NCBI GenBank assembly: GCA_902784055.1 | Contig: CACZTP010000004.1 | Location: 1 to 51,037, forward strand | Length of the DNA: 51,037 nt | From: an uncultured Pseudomonadota bacterium | GTDB taxonomy: Bacteria; Pseudomonadota; Alphaproteobacteria; RUG11792 | Reading direction: 5' to 3' | Shown here: positions 18,032 through 26,048 of the stretch, one piece after another | How positions within the stretch are numbered: the stretch's first letter is position 1 | How the letters are laid out: every line of letters begins with the position of its first letter | Notes under the pieces: generated by a model | The model's database searches: none | Seen by the model: the letters and a program-made list of their open reading frames with translations, nothing else | Told to the model about the DNA's origin: nothing | Translations under genes and position numbers: made by a program

Positions 18032-18733
18032 TTATGGGACAATAACTCCCTCACGAAGAGCTACGTTAGAAAGAGCCATATCACTTAATATTGTTTCTCC
18101 ACTTATTACTTTTTGTCCTACGCAGACGAGAGGAATCGCACCTATTGGGAGCCATATATCGCTACGACTACCAAATTTTATTATTCCGTAAACCTCGCCC
18201 TTTGATAATGTTTCTCCTTCATGAACATCGCAAACTATACGACGAGCAAGAGTGCCTGCAATTTGAGAGAATGACATCAGATTTGAAGGATCTTCATTGA
18301 CTTCAAGGATTATAGTGTTTCGTTCATTAAATAGGCTGGACTTTTCAATGCCCGCATTTATGTATTTCCCTGGAGAATACAATATTTTTTTTACTTTTCC
18401 GGCAACCGGAGAACGATTAACGTGAACGTCTACTATGCTCAAAAAAACACTTACGCGATAACGCTTGTTACTACCAAGTTCTAACTCTTCCGGAGGTACA
18501 TCAAATGCTATTGAACACACAGTACCGCAAACAGGACTAACTATAAGATTTTTATCTGTAGGAACTACTCTACTTGGGTTTCTAAAAAAAAAGAAAAAAC
18601 ACAGTGTTAGGATAAGAAAAACCCAAAACAGCGTAACTGAAAATAATAAACAGATTAAGGCGATGCCGAGAGTACATCCGACAAATATATAACCTTCCTT
18701 ATGAATAAAAGAACGTATGTTTGAATAATTCAT
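18032..18733 (-). CDS. psd: Phosphatidylserine decarboxylase proenzyme
   Basis: Psd decarboxylates phosphatidylserine to phosphatidylethanolamine at the inner membrane. The 233-residue protein is the short Psd type: two hydrophobic segments near the N-terminus (residues 15-50), the RNPSR segment, SIVDVHVNRSPVAG with the catalytic-type His, and the self-cleavage site IIKFGSRSDIWLP at residues 185-197. Cleavage between G188 and S189 would make the pyruvoyl cofactor on Ser189. pssA usually accompanies psd; here dedA follows instead and no pssA was found in the window. Confidence 0.93.
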   Translation of the reverse strand: MNYSNIRSFIHKEGYIFVGCTLGIALICLLFSVTLFWVFLILTLCFFFFFRNPSRVVPTDKNLIVSPVCGTVCSIAFDVPPEELELGSNKRYRVSVFLSIVDVHVNRSPVAGKVKKILYSPGKYINAGIEKSSLFNERNTIILEVNEDPSNLMSFSQIAGTLARRIVCDVHEGETLSKGEVYGIIKFGSRSDIWLPIGAIPLVCVGQKVISGETILSDMALSNVALREGVIVP

Positions 18734-18899
18734 ACATTAAACCAGTATATAACTAACATGACAACTTAAACAGTTTCGTATCAGTTAAAGGCTTCCAAAC
18801 TCATTTTATCATAGTAGCGTGTAACAAAAGACAAATGTTACAGCGATGTATCAGGTGTTAACAAAAAAATAAAAAAACAACAGTATACTCTAAATAAGA

Positions 18900-19820
18900 A
18901 TGAGAGGAAGAGAATGCCTGAATATGCTAGATGAGAACAATAATAACGATAACATCAAGAACGATTGCCAACAATGTAAAGTAGAAGACACAAAGCCAGT
19001 TGCAAATAGCAAATGTTGTAAATGTGCCGAAGATTGCAGATGTGGAGAAAACTGTAAATGTAAACCCCGTAGATGTAGTAAGTGTAAAGGTTGCTTCTCT
19101 GCTTTGTTATCTATAGTAGCGTGTACCCTTTCAACGATGGCTCTGCTAAAGACTTGCGATAAACCTTGTGTATCTGTCAAACCAACGCAGACAGCAACTA
19201 TTGATGATAGTAAAATCCGTTCCGCTATTATCGATGTAATAAAAAATGATCCCCAGATGCTTATTGATGCAATGAGTGCTGGTATAGCAAAACAACGTTC
19301 AGATATGACGAAACAACAGGCGCTAGAGGTTACAAAATATGAAAATGAAATAACAAAAGCATCATATTCGCTAGGAGATAAGAAAGCAAAAACCTCTGTT
19401 ATATGTTTTTTTGATCCTCTTTGTGGTGGATGTATCGAATTTCAAAAGATTATGGTAGATATTTTGCAACAAAACAAATCTGTCCTATTTCACTTAGTGC
19501 CAGTCGCTGTTTTGGGATCAAAGTCCGAGGAACTTGCAAAGATATATTATGAAATAGTCGCTGAAGACAGCGATAAATTGCTTGCCTTCATTGCTGAAAT
19601 AGTCAAAGATCCGTCAGATGTTGATTTAGCATTAAGAAAAATATCTATTTCAAAATCTAATTTGTCGAAATATAATGATATTGCTGATAAAAAAATGGTT
19701 TCCAATTTGTCCTTGTTTGACAAGATTCATGCTACGGCTGTGCCCGCTATGTTTATAAAATCAGAAAGTGGCAATTTTACATCAATTGAAGAGGATGAAT
19801 TGATTGATAGATTAAAGTGA
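18900..19820 (+). CDS. Membrane-anchored DsbA-like thioredoxin-fold protein with N-terminal cysteine cluster
   Basis: The 306-residue product has three parts. Residues 23-65 hold 12 cysteines in a metallothionein-like pattern (CCKCAEDCRCGENCKCK, then CSKCKGC). Residues 66-83 form one membrane helix. Residues about 100-306 form a DsbA/Com1-like domain with helical lead-in, the active site C175-G-G-C178 in FFDPLCGGC and the cis-proline loop HATAVPAMF. The thiol domain would be periplasmic and make or exchange disulfides; the Cys cluster would be cytosolic and is a candidate metal or Fe-S binder (inference). Met1 at 18900 and Met9 at 18924 are both possible starts; a purine-rich AGAGGAAGAG stretch lies between them. 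The N-terminal tail is not normal in DsbA proteins. Confidence 0.85.
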   Translation: MRGRECLNMLDENNNNDNIKNDCQQCKVEDTKPVANSKCCKCAEDCRCGENCKCKPRRCSKCKGCFSALLSIVACTLSTMALLKTCDKPCVSVKPTQTATIDDSKIRSAIIDVIKNDPQMLIDAMSAGIAKQRSDMTKQQALEVTKYENEITKASYSLGDKKAKTSVICFFDPLCGGCIEFQKIMVDILQQNKSVLFHLVPVAVLGSKSEELAKIYYEIVAEDSDKLLAFIAEIVKDPSDVDLALRKISISKSNLSKYNDIADKKMVSNLSLFDKIHATAVPAMFIKSESGNFTSIEEDELIDRLK

Positions 19821-20093
19821 TGTTCCGGCAACGGTTAAAATATGAAATTTTGATAAAATTATCACAATAAATGATGGCATAAATTTGGTTATATATCGAT
19901 TGGGCTGTTTATTGGACATTTTTGATTACCAATCGCTTTTTAAGTAGTACAATTCATCTTGGAGTTGGTTAACCCAGAGAGGAACTAATTCCAATGCGTT
20001 GTTTTTTCTTTTTACAACGCAAATGTGTGTCGTGTTCTAATAAAAGTTTATTCTTTTATTATTCCTTCCCCAACGAACACGGCACTTGCACCA
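19821..20093. other. Structured intergenic region between convergent genes
   Basis: No gene was recognised. Two hairpins stand out: GCGTTGT/ACAACGC (19996-20002 with 20014-20020) around a T-rich loop, and an 11-bp stem of 20027-20037 with 20075-20085 (one G-T pair) that encloses an inner AATAAAAG/CTTTTATT hairpin (20039-20060). A TACAAT box at 19948-19953 could start a short plus-strand RNA. The structures could be bidirectional 3' ends of the convergent neighbours or a small RNA; they match no RNA family that I recognise. Confidence 0.45.
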
Positions 20094-20825
20094 TTAAACA
20101 ACTTTTGATCTAGAAACAAATAATTTACAGACAAGAGTATTAAGGAAATTACATACAAGACGGGTTACTATAGCGGATAGTGAGATTTCTAAAGCACTTT
20201 GCGTTGTAAAACTTCCGTCGTTAAATATAACAAAAGCAAATAAAGTAAAAACTATATTATCAACTATGATCGCAGACGTGAATAACGCGATATTGTGACC
20301 GATAACAGATTTTCCTAAAGCGCGCAAAAGAAGGATTTCGCTTAATTGAGATATGCAAAATGATATATACGACGCTACAGTAAATCTTATTTGTGGGATA
20401 AATATCAATGATAAAGCATCGGTATATTTATTCATGCTTATTGTTTCAAGGGGTTTGTGTCCGAGCATTAAGAGCATGTTTAGAACAAAAAAAATGTTAC
20501 ATACAATGCTTAAATAAATTGTCACTTTTGCATTCTGTTCTCCATAATGCCTGGTTGTTATATCTGTTGCTAAAAATGTTGATGAAAAAACAACAGTTCC
20601 TAACAAGACGGCGAGAGGCATAAATTCGTATTGAGTTGGATACAGTATTTGGATGTTGGATATAACTCCGCATAGTACCGTATAACAACATAAGCCTATA
20701 TGTTTAAAACGTTTGTTTAAGAATAAAATCGTGCTCGTGCACAGTACGTACACGAGCAGTGATACCAATATAACAGGCGATGAACGCAATAACTCTATAA
20801 AAGCAACTGGTGCATCATCAAACAT
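20094..20825 (-). CDS. VUT-family (YhhQ-type) queuosine precursor transporter
   Basis: This 243-residue inner-membrane protein has about seven hydrophobic helices and the DUF165/VUT pattern, including LLGTVVFSSTFLATDITTRHYGE (residues about 74-96) and the TVASYISFCISQLSEILLLRAL segment followed by IIVDNIVFTLFAF. Family members take up queuosine precursors such as preQ0/preQ1 or queuine for tRNA modification. The usual Asp of the SQxxD motif is Glu here. In an intracellular bacterium it would salvage host-derived queuine (inference). It lies 12 bp downstream of the porin gene on the same strand. Confidence 0.85.
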   Translation of the reverse strand: MFDDAPVAFIELLRSSPVILVSLLVYVLCTSTILFLNKRFKHIGLCCYTVLCGVISNIQILYPTQYEFMPLAVLLGTVVFSSTFLATDITTRHYGEQNAKVTIYLSIVCNIFFVLNMLLMLGHKPLETISMNKYTDALSLIFIPQIRFTVASYISFCISQLSEILLLRALGKSVIGHNIALFTSAIIVDNIVFTLFAFVIFNDGSFTTQSALEISLSAIVTRLVCNFLNTLVCKLFVSRSKVV

Positions 20826-20837
20826 TTTTCAACACAA

Positions 20838-22460
20838 CTAGAATTGAATTGTAAAACCAGCGAGGAACAAAAAACCACTCTGCTTTGAAATAGCATTCTT
20901 GCTTTTAACATTCAAATTATACAGAGTGCAGGCATATGGGCTGGACGTCGAATTCACATAGTCAACTCCGGCAAAGATTTTAAACCCAGGCTTGTATAGG
21001 TAATCAACTGTAAAAGAAAATATATGACCCTTTGTTTGCTCATTTTTTGTAATTTGCCTTGTTGTATTGTGGTATACGCATGCGAAAGCCCATTTATTCC
21101 AGTCGTAACGAGCCCCCATATTCCAGGCCCGTCCAGCATTCCCGTGTTCATCACACATAAATGCAGGTATTAAAACGGTTTTGCCAGCATCGGATTTATA
21201 AGCACTTTCCTTTGGTAATCTAGATTTTCCACTGTTGAGATACCCACCAGCAATTGTCAAATTTTTGTAAGTTACACCAACTGAACACTGAAAAGATTTT
21301 GCATTGTTAAGTTCAATTTCCTTACTGCCAGGCTTATATTCAGAAGAAGCCTCCTCGTTTATTTCACTATTCTCGTATACAGGATTATCAAAAAACTTGC
21401 CATCTTTATTTGCATCTAGCTTTTTTACTTCAAACACCGTTGTTTTGAATTTACGAGTACTTTCTGTAACAAAAGCAGCTGAAGCACGGACAGTAAGATC
21501 AGGAGTTATACTTTTTTCATACCTTACACCTAAAGCTAAATTGCTAGTACCACTTGGGCGTTCGTTTTCGTCTTTACCTTTTCTAAAACATCCGGCATTG
21601 TTCCCGTTGCTACTGTCTCCGTTATTTTTGTCACGAACGTTATGCCCATGCAGGCTTGTATCTGGAGTAAATGAAATACCAAACTTAAACCCACCAAAGT
21701 CACGAGTACTTATGAAAATTTTACTTGCTTTATTTGAGTTCCCGACAACAGCTCTCGGTATAAAAACACCAGTGGCATAATCAATGTTGCTTAAAATTGA
21801 ACCATTGATACCACCAGCTCCACCTATTAACGATTGACCTCCTACATCAAACGTACTATCAGGTCCCTTTGTGTTACCAAGCAATATTTTTGCAAACTTA
21901 GAATAATCTAAGTATAAATACGCCTTGTCAACTTCAAAATCATCTTTTATAACTTGCAGTTCAAGACTCGCACCAGCTTTTAAATTCTTAGAAAGATTGA
22001 CGCTTGCCACTGCGTTTAACCCAGCTTCAAAATCTAAACCTAAACCTGATTTATCAAATTTTGTTTTTGAATCACTTTTCAAATCTAATGTTTCAGCAAA
22101 GATGTCCGGCTTATTAGCTCCATCATAATAAGAGATAGATGGACACCCCATAACAGGGAAAAATGATGCGTACCCATTAAAGTCAAGTGTAGGCATTCCA
22201 CCACGTTCTGCAATAATAGGAGCATCGCCAACACCTTCACCTTCTCCCTTTATTGATTGCCAATTTCCAGCTGGATCGAAGTCTGGCAGACCACCTTGTT
22301 GAGGCAGTTGTTCAGTCTTATTACCATTTTTTTGTTTAATTGTTGTTGTAGGTGTACGAGCTATTTTAACAATTACGCCCGCGGAAACTGGCGTGCTAGT
22401 AAAGACAAATCCGCCTAAACATAATGCTAACAAACGTTTATTCATGCACGATGTACTCAT
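20838..22460 (-). CDS. Outer-membrane porin
   Basis: The 540-residue product begins with a signal peptide (cleavage likely after VSA, near residue 27) and then a Pro/Gly/Gln-rich exported spacer of about 60 residues. The body is a series of alternating beta-strand patterns typical of a general diffusion porin (YASFFPVMG, GLDFEAGLNAVASVNLS, KAYLYLDYSKFAKILLGN), and it ends in the C-terminal phenylalanine used by the Bam complex (FLFLAGFTIQF). The start at 22460 is supported by AAGGAG eight bases upstream; a second ATG lies five codons in. It would admit small solutes, complementing the permeases nearby. It is longer than common porins (about 350-450), largely through loop insertions. Confidence 0.85.
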   Translation of the reverse strand: MSTSCMNKRLLALCLGGFVFTSTPVSAGVIVKIARTPTTTIKQKNGNKTEQLPQQGGLPDFDPAGNWQSIKGEGEGVGDAPIIAERGGMPTLDFNGYASFFPVMGCPSISYYDGANKPDIFAETLDLKSDSKTKFDKSGLGLDFEAGLNAVASVNLSKNLKAGASLELQVIKDDFEVDKAYLYLDYSKFAKILLGNTKGPDSTFDVGGQSLIGGAGGINGSILSNIDYATGVFIPRAVVGNSNKASKIFISTRDFGGFKFGISFTPDTSLHGHNVRDKNNGDSSNGNNAGCFRKGKDENERPSGTSNLALGVRYEKSITPDLTVRASAAFVTESTRKFKTTVFEVKKLDANKDGKFFDNPVYENSEINEEASSEYKPGSKEIELNNAKSFQCSVGVTYKNLTIAGGYLNSGKSRLPKESAYKSDAGKTVLIPAFMCDEHGNAGRAWNMGARYDWNKWAFACVYHNTTRQITKNEQTKGHIFSFTVDYLYKPGFKIFAGVDYVNSTSSPYACTLYNLNVKSKNAISKQSGFLFLAGFTIQF

Positions 22461-22638
22461 AGTTGTTTCTCCTTAAGAGAATTAATAAAATTTTTACCAC
22501 TACTAAGGCTAATTTAACACGTATCTGTAGACATAGTGCAATACGTCCAACAAATGTACATAAAACCCTAACAAGCTGATTGTTGTTGCTCAATATTGTC
22601 GATTTTTGGATAATGTAATAAATTTGCTGGGGGAAAAT

Positions 22639-23196
22639 ATGAGTAACGTACTAAACATTCCGAATATATTAACGTTGTCGCGAATAGTTTTGTTACCTGG
22701 ATTTATAGGCGGATTTTATATGAGATCCAATGCTGGGTTTGTACTATCTTTTGTAGTGTTTGTAATTTGTTGTATTACTGACTACTTAGATGGGTATCTA
22801 GCCCGTGCATACAAGCAAACAACAGAAATAGGAAAATGGTTAGATCCTCTCGCTGATAAGGTTTTGGTTTTAGTCGCGGTATTGTATATGATTGGATTTA
22901 ATATGATATCTCAATACTCATTAATGCCTGTTGCTATAACAGTTTGTCGTGAAGTTATAATTTCAAGTCTCCGTGGGCGCATTTTAACTTGTAATTCGGA
23001 TTTTAAAACATCGTTGCTTGCTAAATGTAAAACAGCGTTTCAAATGACTGCTCTTGCTGTAATATTTATTGCCCATATACTAGACTTTCAAATTTTACGG
23101 TACGTCGGCGAAGTGTTACTGTGGTGTTCTGCCTTGCTCGCTATATTATCTGGAATACAATATTTTAAGAATTTTTTTGTGACAGATTGCAAATAG
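22639..23196 (+). CDS. pgsA: CDP-diacylglycerol--glycerol-3-phosphate 3-phosphatidyltransferase
   Basis: PgsA makes phosphatidylglycerol phosphate, the precursor of phosphatidylglycerol and cardiolipin. The 185-residue protein contains the CDP-alcohol phosphatidyltransferase signature D-x2-D-G-x2-A-R-x8-G-x3-D-x3-D as DYLDGYLARAYKQTTEIG followed by KWLDPLADK, in a membrane protein of about five helices. The LNIPNILTLSRI opening and the VCREVIISSLRG segment favour PgsA over PssA. ATG 22639 was chosen because GGGGGA lies five to ten bases before it; an upstream in-frame TTG at 22606 lacks such a site. It converges with the DLL-repeat gene. Confidence 0.93.
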   Translation: MSNVLNIPNILTLSRIVLLPGFIGGFYMRSNAGFVLSFVVFVICCITDYLDGYLARAYKQTTEIGKWLDPLADKVLVLVAVLYMIGFNMISQYSLMPVAITVCREVIISSLRGRILTCNSDFKTSLLAKCKTAFQMTALAVIFIAHILDFQILRYVGEVLLWCSALLAILSGIQYFKNFFVTDCK

Positions 23197-23213
23197 AATT
23201 TATATCTATTTGC
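23189..23213. terminator. Bidirectional terminator-like hairpin
   Basis: A nine-base perfect stem GCAAATAGA/TCTATTTGC with a seven-base AT loop sits between the convergent ends of pgsA and the DLL-repeat gene. It overlaps the last codons of pgsA. T-rich flanks exist but are interrupted, so termination strength is uncertain. Confidence 0.55.
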
Positions 23214-23226
23214 GATTTATATAAAA

Positions 23227-25047
23227 TTATTTTGCAACGCTTAGTATTTTGTTTTTTAATTTATCAACTGGCACTCTGTTTACATTCCCTTGAGCATCAA
23301 TCACATTAAGCGTATTAGCCGTATCAGACGACTGTAATAAATCTTCATCAGATAAAATATCAACATTCCGAGTTGATGTAACATTTTCTTCTTTGCCAAT
23401 ATCGTTTAAAAGATTTGTATCACTTTGCATTTCGTTACTCGACAAAAGATCGTCAGAGGTATTTTGTGAAATATCGTTAACACTTGTTTCAGATTTGTCA
23501 ATCAATGCCAACACATCTGTTGATGAATTACCGATACCGTCAGTTAATAAATCGGACTGCGATAGATCATTCCCATCTTTTGTAGAGGCCACTGTTGAAG
23601 TATCTTGTTCTGTGACAACACCTACAATATCGTTTTTTAATAAATCATCTCCTAGAGTACCTGACGCTAAAGAATTATCGCCTAATAGTAGATCTTCATT
23701 TTGTACCGTTGTATTTGCAGGGTTAGCAATTAAATCGCCACCTGCTGTTAATAAATCGTTGCTGTTGACTGATTGTTGTTCCAGTACGGCGTTGTTTGTG
23801 TTATTCAGTAATAAATCATCATTTTGAGCTTCATTCACTGTCGCCTCACTAAGTAAATCAACATCAGGCGTAACACTTACTGTTGCGGTGTCTGGTATGT
23901 TTTGTGCGCTTAAACTATTTGCATCAGATAACAGATCTTCAGACGATTGTGAATTATTCTCGGTTAATAAATCATTTTCAAGCGCATTAGAATTTAACAA
24001 TGGTTCTGTTGCGACATTTGATGTCGCTTGTTGTGCTAAATCGCTGTCTACCGATTGTTCTAAATTTTCTATTTGATTAGGCTCTATTGATAGGTCTACT
24101 GGCGGCAATTCGTTGTTAACCAAAGTATTGTCAACACTTATAACATTATCTGCCAAAGTATCTACATGTTGAGAAATTTCAGCGCTGTTTACAACTTGTT
24201 CAGCATCTTCGGCTGATACAGTTCCTTCAGCTACTTGTTGTCCAACCTGTGCAATCTTACTAACAACAGCTTTATCAGCCTCGGACAAAGCGGGAGAGGC
24301 AAGCAATTTGTTAACTTCATTGGTTGCTCCAGCTTTAGATAGTGTTAATATTCTTTCTTTATCTTCTTTTGTTATAAGCGTTGTAGCTGGTGTTGGGGAA
24401 TTATCTGTTTTAATTGTGTTGTCAGAAATAGTAGTAGCTTTTTCAAGTTTTTCTTCGAATTCTTTTATTTTTTCTTCTAATTTTTCAACCTGACCTGAAA
24501 CTTCATTGACTTTTCCCAAACTTTCATCCAATCGTGTAGCATCTTCACTGCGTAACGGTACGCCTTTGTTTTGTAATTCATTTACCGATGCTTCAACTTT
24601 AGCCATTGCCTCTTTTGTTTCATTAACGACACCAGCCATTTTTATTATTGTTTTATTGTCTTCTTTTGCCATTGATAATGCTTGTTTTGCAGTTGGCAAT
24701 GATTGATCTGCTTTTTCCCGTAGTTCGCGAACTTTAACCATGTCTTCAGGAGCAATATTTAATCCATTTTTAGAAAGTTTATCGATATCACGATATAGAT
24801 TATCAACTTGTTTTTTTAAATTTTTTATTTCTAAGTTTGTATTTTCATCATTACTATCTTTATTTGTTTCTTTAAATTTTACATCGCTACTATGTTGTTT
24901 AATATCCTTATTCTGTTCGTTTATTACAGAAGACGTTTTGTTAGAAGCCAATGTAATATCATTCCCAACTATTAAAAATGAAGTTGCTATTAGCACAACG
25001 TTCTTTAACACAATGTACACCATGGCATCGATTTTAATTACTGACAT
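23227..25047 (-). CDS. Secreted Asp/Asn/Ser-rich protein with DLL repeats
   Basis: The 606-residue protein has no enzyme domain that I recognise. Residues 8-28 are a hydrophobic signal peptide or anchor; a second Met at residue 9 is an alternative start. Residues about 70-205 are charged and helical with coiled-coil character (NLEIKNLKKQVDNLYRDIDK; VEKLEEKIKEFEEKLEK). Residues about 300-585 are acidic, Asn/Ser/Thr-rich and probably disordered, and contain ten exact Asp-Leu-Leu motifs (residues 359, 371, 397, 411, 431, 452, 468, 499, 533, 569), plus near variants NLL, DLI and DIL. The tail (PVDKLKNKILSVAK) is basic. It is the second gene of an operon, 50 bp after the 11-mer-repeat protein. Export is likely; interaction with host proteins through the DLL motifs is inference. 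Confidence 0.8.
   Translation of the reverse strand: MSVIKIDAMVYIVLKNVVLIATSFLIVGNDITLASNKTSSVINEQNKDIKQHSSDVKFKETNKDSNDENTNLEIKNLKKQVDNLYRDIDKLSKNGLNIAPEDMVKVRELREKADQSLPTAKQALSMAKEDNKTIIKMAGVVNETKEAMAKVEASVNELQNKGVPLRSEDATRLDESLGKVNEVSGQVEKLEEKIKEFEEKLEKATTISDNTIKTDNSPTPATTLITKEDKERILTLSKAGATNEVNKLLASPALSEADKAVVSKIAQVGQQVAEGTVSAEDAEQVVNSAEISQHVDTLADNVISVDNTLVNNELPPVDLSIEPNQIENLEQSVDSDLAQQATSNVATEPLLNSNALENDLLTENNSQSSEDLLSDANSLSAQNIPDTATVSVTPDVDLLSEATVNEAQNDDLLLNNTNNAVLEQQSVNSNDLLTAGGDLIANPANTTVQNEDLLLGDNSLASGTLGDDLLKNDIVGVVTEQDTSTVASTKDGNDLSQSDLLTDGIGNSSTDVLALIDKSETSVNDISQNTSDDLLSSNEMQSDTNLLNDIGKEENVTSTRNVDILSDEDLLQSSDTANTLNVIDAQGNVNRVPVDKLKNKILSVAK
23335..23973 (-). repeat. Ten DLL motifs in a disordered acidic region
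   Basis: The protein segment covering residues 359-571 of the upstream-described secreted protein contains ten Asp-Leu-Leu tripeptides spaced 12-36 residues apart, each in an acidic/polar setting such as SEDLLSDA, NDDLLLNN, GDDLLKND and DEDLLQSS. Several are encoded by similar GAT-TTA-TTA codons, consistent with duplication of a short unit followed by divergence. Confidence 0.85.
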
Positions 25048-25097
25048 TTTGCCAACAATATTTTTTAAAAATGGTTAAATTTACAGATAACATTGTT

Positions 25098-25928
25098 CTA
25101 CTCAAGCAAGTTATCCAACGATTTTACGTTAGCTGCCGTATTTGGTGTACCATTAGCTACATTTTTAGCGGTTTGAGTAGGTAAAGATGTATTACCAAGT
25201 ATCGAGCTAACTACACTGCCCGAAGTATTGTTGTTTGCTTGAATCGTTCCTGAAGCTTTAGCAATTATTGAGGGCGTTTTATCTTTTGCAACGTTATGGC
25301 TTGCCTGTGAAATACTCGAAGCTTTGGTAGTAATTGATTGTACTAAGTTTCCCGCAATGTTTTGACCATTTTGAACAAGACCGGAAGCTTTAGATGTTAC
25401 AGAACCAGCTATGTTGTTTATTTTGTTTTTACTAGTCTGTGCCACTTCACCAATATTTGAGGCTACAGACCTCGTCGTTGCCTTAATTTTATTAAAACTA
25501 TTGCTTGCAATTTGGTTTCCCAAACCTGAAACTGTTCCCAGTATATTGCCTGTCGCATCTGTAGCTTTAGCGCTGAACACCGGAACAACCGACTGAATAG
25601 TCTCTGTTTGTTGTACGTCAGTGGTTTTATTTTGTTTAATTAATTTACCAACGTTGTTTACAATAATTTTTAGTTCTTCAATATCTTTTTTTAAATTTTT
25701 AAGTTCAGAAAATCCTTCCGCTATTTGTTTAATTTGACCTTCAATTCCATTCATTTTTTGTATCAATTCACTATTGTTTGATATGTAACTATTCTCAACG
25801 TTGCTATCACTGGCAGTTTTCTCCGTTTCCGTTGTTTCAGAAGTTGTTCTATCAGGGGCAGAAATAACACGCGCTGTACCAACAGTTAATAGAAATGTGG
25901 CAAAAACATAATATTTTATATATGACAT
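25098..25928 (-). CDS. Secreted coiled-coil protein with 11-residue repeats
   Basis: This 276-residue protein matches no family that I recognise. It has a signal peptide (residues 1-24), a short Thr/Ser/Glu linker, a coiled-coil (residues about 52-98, with SELIQKMNGIEGQIKQIAEG and LKNLKKDIEELKIIV as parts), and a C-terminal region (125-267) made of thirteen consecutive 11-residue units rich in Ala, Ser, Thr, Lys and Asn. It is the first gene of a two-gene secreted-protein operon and divergent from tRNA-Thr and degP. The overall plan (signal, coiled coil, repeat tail) resembles its downstream partner. Surface or secreted function is likely; a membrane- or lipid-binding helix is possible for the 11-mers but unproven. 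Confidence 0.78.
   Translation of the reverse strand: MSYIKYYVFATFLLTVGTARVISAPDRTTSETTETEKTASDSNVENSYISNNSELIQKMNGIEGQIKQIAEGFSELKNLKKDIEELKIIVNNVGKLIKQNKTTDVQQTETIQSVVPVFSAKATDATGNILGTVSGLGNQIASNSFNKIKATTRSVASNIGEVAQTSKNKINNIAGSVTSKASGLVQNGQNIAGNLVQSITTKASSISQASHNVAKDKTPSIIAKASGTIQANNNTSGSVVSSILGNTSLPTQTAKNVANGTPNTAANVKSLDNLLE
25128..25556 (-). repeat. Thirteen tandem 11-residue (33-nt) protein repeats
   Basis: Residues 125-267 of the secreted protein divide without gaps into thirteen 11-mers. The clearest units are KASGLVQNGQN, KASSISQASHN and KASGTIQANNN, which recur every 22 residues (180, 202, 224), alternating with units such as IAGNLVQSITT, VAKDKTPSIIA and TSGSVVSSILG. The DNA copies have diverged, so this is an old repeat array. 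Confidence 0.8.
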
Positions 25929-25999
25929 ATTTGTTTGTATTCATCCTTGCTACCTTTATAATCACTTGTTTATGTTTAACGATAAGTTAATTTTTTAAA

Positions 26000-26028
26000 T
26001 TGCCTAGCTTGTTATTTATAACGATAAT
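26000..26028 (+). promoter_or_regulatory. Putative tRNA-Thr promoter
   Basis: TTGCCT at 26000-26005 and GATAAT at 26023-26028 are separated by 17 bp, about 20 bp before the tRNA 5' end. Both boxes are close to the sigma-70 consensus. Confidence 0.5.
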
Positions 26029-26048
26029 GGGTACACTTACAATATAAA

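Noticed and set aside
19945-20090. Possible tmRNA, 6S or SRP RNA.
   Set aside because: No tmRNA T-arm or tag, no SRP GGAA/GCAG core and no 6S closing-stem pattern were found; only generic hairpins remain.
20062-20110. An out-of-frame minus-strand reading just after the VUT stop gives an interesting-looking peptide ending GASAVFVGEG.
   Set aside because: It overlaps the end of the VUT gene in another frame, has no independent start or ribosome-binding site, and the resemblance to TIM-barrel enzyme ends is too short to trust.
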